Origin: RGIG250 sp964540025
Lineage (GTDB): Bacteria > Bacillota > Negativicutes > Selenomonadales > Selenomonadaceae
Length of the DNA: 9,171 nucleotides
Assembly (NCBI GenBank): GCA_964540025.1
Contig: CAZIKQ010000059.1
Span: 1-9,171, forward strand
Direction of reading: 5' to 3'
Shown: positions 7,337 through 9,171 of the stretch, one piece after another
How positions within the stretch are numbered: position 1 is the stretch's first letter
How the letters are laid out: each line of letters starts with the position of its first letter
The notes under the pieces: model-generated
Told to the model about the DNA's origin: nothing
Database searches by the model: none
What the model saw: the letters and a program-made list of their open reading frames with translations, nothing else
Program-made: the position numbers and the translations under genes

Positions 7337-8434
7337 ATGGCCGGAAAGCACGCAAAGGATGATTCTGACCGTAAGGGCAAGCGGAGCAGTCTCCTGGCTG
7401 GAGGAGCTGTCGTGGCATTGTTGACCTTTGGTTGCGGGTGGCTCTTCACCGGTCTGGGGAAAAATCAGGAAATCAAAAATCCGCAGCAAAAGGTCGGCCA
7501 GGAGATCACGGGAATAGGTCTGCTGGACTTGGCGGAGGCCTTTGACGCCCATTCCAGTAGCGGCGAATACCGCCGCCTGAAAGCCGAGTATAAAAAATGC
7601 GCCCGGCAGATAGAACGGCTGAGCCGGAGAGATTTTTCTCCCGGGGCGGCTCTGCCCGGAGACCGGCCCTTTGAGGATGCCGCCCGGCAGAAGCATATGC
7701 AGGAGACTATCCGCAAGGCAATCCTTCTGGAAAAGCATCTGAAGGAAGCGGAGGCTGATTACCGGGCGAAAACGGAAGCTGATATTAAGGTTCAGATTGA
7801 CGGGATTGAAGGGGATTACGAAAACGAAATTTTCAATCTGAAACTGAAGCTTGATAACGCTGATGTACTCCGCCTCAATGAAGCGGACGTCCGGCTTATA
7901 GCGGATAAGATGGCCGCCCTGAAACAGGAGCGGAGGCAGCGGTCGATGATCCTCCGCCGTCAGTATGAGGAGCAGGTAAAGGCGTACTTAGACGAAGTCC
8001 GGCAGAAGAAACGGCAGGAGCTGGGGCTGAGCGCAAGAGAGAGCTATCAACTGCTGAAGCAGGAGGAAGCGAAGCGCCAGGGCGAGGCTATAAACCGCAA
8101 CATCGACGCCCTGCAAAAGGGACTGGAGGCTGACCTTGAGCGGTTGGAAAAACTGCCCGAGGCACAAAAAAATCTCCGGACTGTCCAGCGGGAACTCAGC
8201 CGGCTGGAAGCCGTCATGGAGCGTGATATTTCCAGCTTGGCGGCAAAGTACGCGGTGATCCACAAATTGCAGGTTGTTCTGGTAAAATCCCCTAAAACCG
8301 CCGGAGTAATTGACAGGATAAGCAGTCAGGCTGGGAAGAAATTCCCGGCCGGATGTGATATAATAGCGGATACGGTATTATTAAACGGCTTTGACGTGAC
8401 AAAGGAGGTTGCGGCGGAGCTGAAAAAACGCTGA
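7337..8434 (+). CDS. Large membrane-anchored coiled-coil protein, divergent OmpH/Skp paralogue
   Basis: I do not recognise a named family for the whole protein (365 aa). A basic N-terminus (RKGKR, 12-16) precedes a single hydrophobic segment (~18-42), so it is likely exported and anchored with the rest in the periplasm. Residues 58-83 (ITGIGLLDLAEAF, then EYRRLKAEY) parallel the start of the OmpH domain of the preceding gene. The end (345-358, DTVLLNGFDVTKEV) parallels its DKGAVVYGGNDITRDV. Between them lie ~230 residues that are very rich in Glu, Lys, Arg, Gln and Leu and predicted to be helical coiled coil, against ~65 in the neighbour. It looks like an OmpH fold with greatly lengthened tentacles. 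Cys33 in the hydrophobic segment lacks a proper lipobox. It is probably co-transcribed with ompH past the intervening hairpin. A role in outer-membrane biogenesis or envelope spacing is inference. Confidence 0.8.
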   Translation: MAGKHAKDDSDRKGKRSSLLAGGAVVALLTFGCGWLFTGLGKNQEIKNPQQKVGQEITGIGLLDLAEAFDAHSSSGEYRRLKAEYKKCARQIERLSRRDFSPGAALPGDRPFEDAARQKHMQETIRKAILLEKHLKEAEADYRAKTEADIKVQIDGIEGDYENEIFNLKLKLDNADVLRLNEADVRLIADKMAALKQERRQRSMILRRQYEEQVKAYLDEVRQKKRQELGLSARESYQLLKQEEAKRQGEAINRNIDALQKGLEADLERLEKLPEAQKNLRTVQRELSRLEAVMERDISSLAAKYAVIHKLQVVLVKSPKTAGVIDRISSQAGKKFPAGCDIIADTVLLNGFDVTKEVAAELKKR

Positions 8435-8452
8435 CCTGTAATCAACCTGGTT

Positions 8453-8496
8453 GGCTCCCCTGTAGGGGAGCTGGCGGCGAAGCCGCCTGAGGGGTG
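8453..8496 (+). repeat. Short hairpin repeat unit 1
   Basis: The layout is GGCTCCCCT-GT-AGGGGAGC (stem A), CT, then stem B GGCGGC gaa GCCGCC (8473-8487), then TGAGGGGTG. It begins 18 bases after the stop of the large OmpH-like gene. It has no T-tract, so it is not a classical terminator, but it could end or protect that message. Confidence 0.8.
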
Positions 8497-8524
8497 AAAT
8501 AAGCCAGGCAGCCGTCTTGTCTGT

Positions 8525-8565
8525 CACCCCTCCGGCTTGGCGGCCACCTCCCCTAGAGGGGAGGC
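8525..8565 (-). repeat. Short hairpin repeat unit 2
   Basis: This unit is in the opposite orientation to unit 1, 28 bases away: CACCCCTC, a degraded stem B (only CCG/CGG of 8532-8543 still pair well), CACCTCCCCT-AG-AGGGGAGGC. Stem A is intact. Units 1 and 2 together form a larger inverted pair. Confidence 0.75.
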
Positions 8566-8641
8566 TTCGGGTTGTGGCCCTATTGAGGGGTCATGAGCGC
8601 TAAAAGACCGCTGAAAACAGCAACCGCTAATAGATCTCATA

Positions 8642-8685
8642 GGCTCCCCTCAAGGGGAGCTGGCTCCGTAGGAGCCTGAGGGGTG
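8642..8685 (+). repeat. Short hairpin repeat unit 3
   Basis: This has the same layout as unit 1: GGCTCCCCT-CA-AGGGGAGC, then stem B GGCTCC gta GGAGCC (8662-8676), then TGAGGGGTG. Outer parts match unit 1 almost exactly, whereas the inner stem has different but fully paired sequence. Confidence 0.8.
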
Positions 8686-8696
8686 TGCGAGCCATG

Positions 8697-8746
8697 CAAA
8701 CTACTTAGAGAAGCCGAATGTAATGAAGGCTGAACTTAGTAGTTTG
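8697..8746. repeat. 50-bp imperfect inverted repeat
   Basis: CAAACTACT at 8697-8705 is the complement of AGTAGTTTG at 8738-8746. Pairing continues inward, with AAGCC (8711-8715) against GGCT (8728-8731), leaving a loop of about 12 bases; roughly 15 of 19 positions pair. It fills the gap between short unit 3 and composite copy B and is not seen at copy A. Confidence 0.55.
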
Positions 8747-8748
8747 TA

Positions 8749-8876
8749 GGAGGTGGCACCGAAGGTGCGACTCCCTAAGCTCTGCCGTCGCTTTGCGACT
8801 TCCTAAGCTCTGCCGTCGTCTTACGACTCGGCAATCGCTAAGGTCGTCTGCATGACACTCACTAAATGTGTCCATC
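8749..8876 (-). repeat. Composite repeat, copy B (inverted partner of 3-101)
   Basis: This is the reverse complement of copy A with about seven substitutions, a one-base gap and one extra 28-bp unit. It opens with GGAGGTG and a hairpin GCACC gaa GGTGC (8756-8768), which is a differently sequenced version of the hairpin at the matching place in copy A. Unlike copy A it does not run into a complete CTCCCC/GGGGAG stem. An open frame on the minus strand here (8705-8893) is judged spurious: four of the five base changes against copy A within the shared reading frame change the amino acid. Confidence 0.8.
8767..8822. repeat. 28-bp tandem duplication inside copy B
   Basis: Two adjacent 28-base units (8767-8794 and 8795-8822) match at 25 of 28 positions; both contain CCTAAGCTCTGCCGTCG. 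Copy A has one unit. The bases after it (from 8823, ACGACTCGGCAATCGCTAAG) resemble a third, decayed unit. Confidence 0.75.
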
Positions 8877-8945
8877 ATTTCATTCGGACTCATTAAGTGA
8901 GTTAGTCAAGCCGGAGGGGTTATCAGAAAAATCGGGTTGTTATGT

Positions 8946-8989
8946 CGCCCCTCAGTCGCTTTCAGCGACAGCTCCCCTGCAGGGGAGCC
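8946..8989 (-). repeat. Short hairpin repeat unit 4
   Basis: This is in reverse orientation: CGCCCCTCA, stem B GTCGCT ttc AGCGAC (8955-8969), then AGCTCCCCT-GC-AGGGGAGCC. The inner stem shares almost no sequence with units 1 and 3 but is perfectly paired, with the same 6-3-6 geometry. Confidence 0.8.
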
Positions 8990-9171
8990 TACTGTGCGGA
9001 TTAAGGTTGCCGCCTTCAACAAGCTAAGTGCTCATGCCGGCCTGAACTGTGGCCAGCCAGACGGATTAGAGGTTACTCTTAGGCGGTGCGCGGGGCTTCG
9101 CTTTCAAAGAAATTCAAAACTATTATGTAATTATCACATTGTATCTACTTTTAAGTATAGGCGAAAGGTAA

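Larger units (their letters stand above)
8435..9171. other. Gene-free, repeat-rich intergenic region
   Basis: No coding frame here is supported on either strand. The region holds four complete short hairpin repeats, a 50-bp imperfect inverted repeat, and composite repeat copy B with a tandem expansion. Possible relic tails of further units occur at about 8584-8593 (TGAGGGGTCA) and 8909-8920 (AGCCGGAGGGGT). From ~8990 to the end I see no repeat, RNA gene or clear promoter. The last ~55 bases are AT-rich and may be the upstream region of a gene beyond the window. Confidence 0.7.

Noticed and set aside
7400..7465. Lipoprotein signal around Cys33 of the large OmpH-like protein
   Set aside because: The residues before the cysteine are T-F-G, with no Leu/Val/Ile at the -3 position, and the hydrophobic stretch continues past the cysteine, so a plain membrane anchor fits better.
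8705..8893. Minus-strand open frame (62 codons) resembling the one at 4-234
   Set aside because: The likeness is explained by the shared DNA repeat; the frame diverges after the 28-bp tandem unit, and no promoter or ribosome-binding site supports it.
8453..8989. CRISPR array
   Set aside because: The repeats alternate in orientation, gaps between them range from 28 to 260 bases, each contains two hairpins, and no cas gene is present.
9131..9171. Promoter for a gene beyond the right edge
   Set aside because: The AT-rich stretch and GCGAAAGG near the end are suggestive, but no -35/-10 pair has acceptable sequence and spacing, and no start codon lies within the window.

Overview
The window looks like part of a chromosome from an anaerobic Negativicutes-type bacterium (a diderm Firmicute). 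It combines a fused, homodimer-type pyruvate:ferredoxin oxidoreductase, typical of anaerobes, with OmpH/Skp-type periplasmic chaperones that only make sense in a cell with an outer membrane, and its promoters and ribosome-binding sites are of Firmicutes style (AGGAG sites, TATAAT boxes). Coding GC is fairly high by eye. The family assignment is inference; no rRNA or other phylogenetic marker is present.

Layout. 1-238: end of an intergenic region carrying one copy (A) of a ~100-bp composite repeat that runs into a short GC-rich hairpin repeat. 239-2722 (+): comEC, a DNA-uptake channel with a complete metallo-beta-lactamase domain. 2723-2952: intergenic region with a recognisable promoter and a leader dyad. 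2953-6489 (+): nifJ/por (PFOR), complete, with all twelve cluster-ligand cysteines and the TPP motif visible. 6514-6544: rho-independent terminator. 6638-6666: near-consensus promoter. 6723-7205 (+): ompH/skp. 7237-7294: long hairpin terminator. 7337-8434 (+): a second, much larger OmpH-like protein (365 aa) with an N-terminal membrane anchor and a long coiled coil. 8435-9171: no gene; a dense cluster of short hairpin repeats and the second, inverted copy (B) of the composite repeat.

How the genes relate. The three functional blocks (DNA uptake; pyruvate oxidation to acetyl-CoA with reduced ferredoxin; envelope chaperones) appear to be separate transcription units that share a strand. The two OmpH-like genes are probably one unit, with the second expressed by read-through of the hairpin between them, because no promoter is visible in front of it.

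I do not see an obvious new defence or mobile system. The items most worth a second look are the expanded OmpH paralogue and its attenuated placement, and a repeat family whose central stem changes sequence from copy to copy while keeping its base pairing. Next to these is a pair of inverted ~91%-identical composite repeats enclosing the whole four-gene block, one of them with an exact 28-bp tandem expansion.
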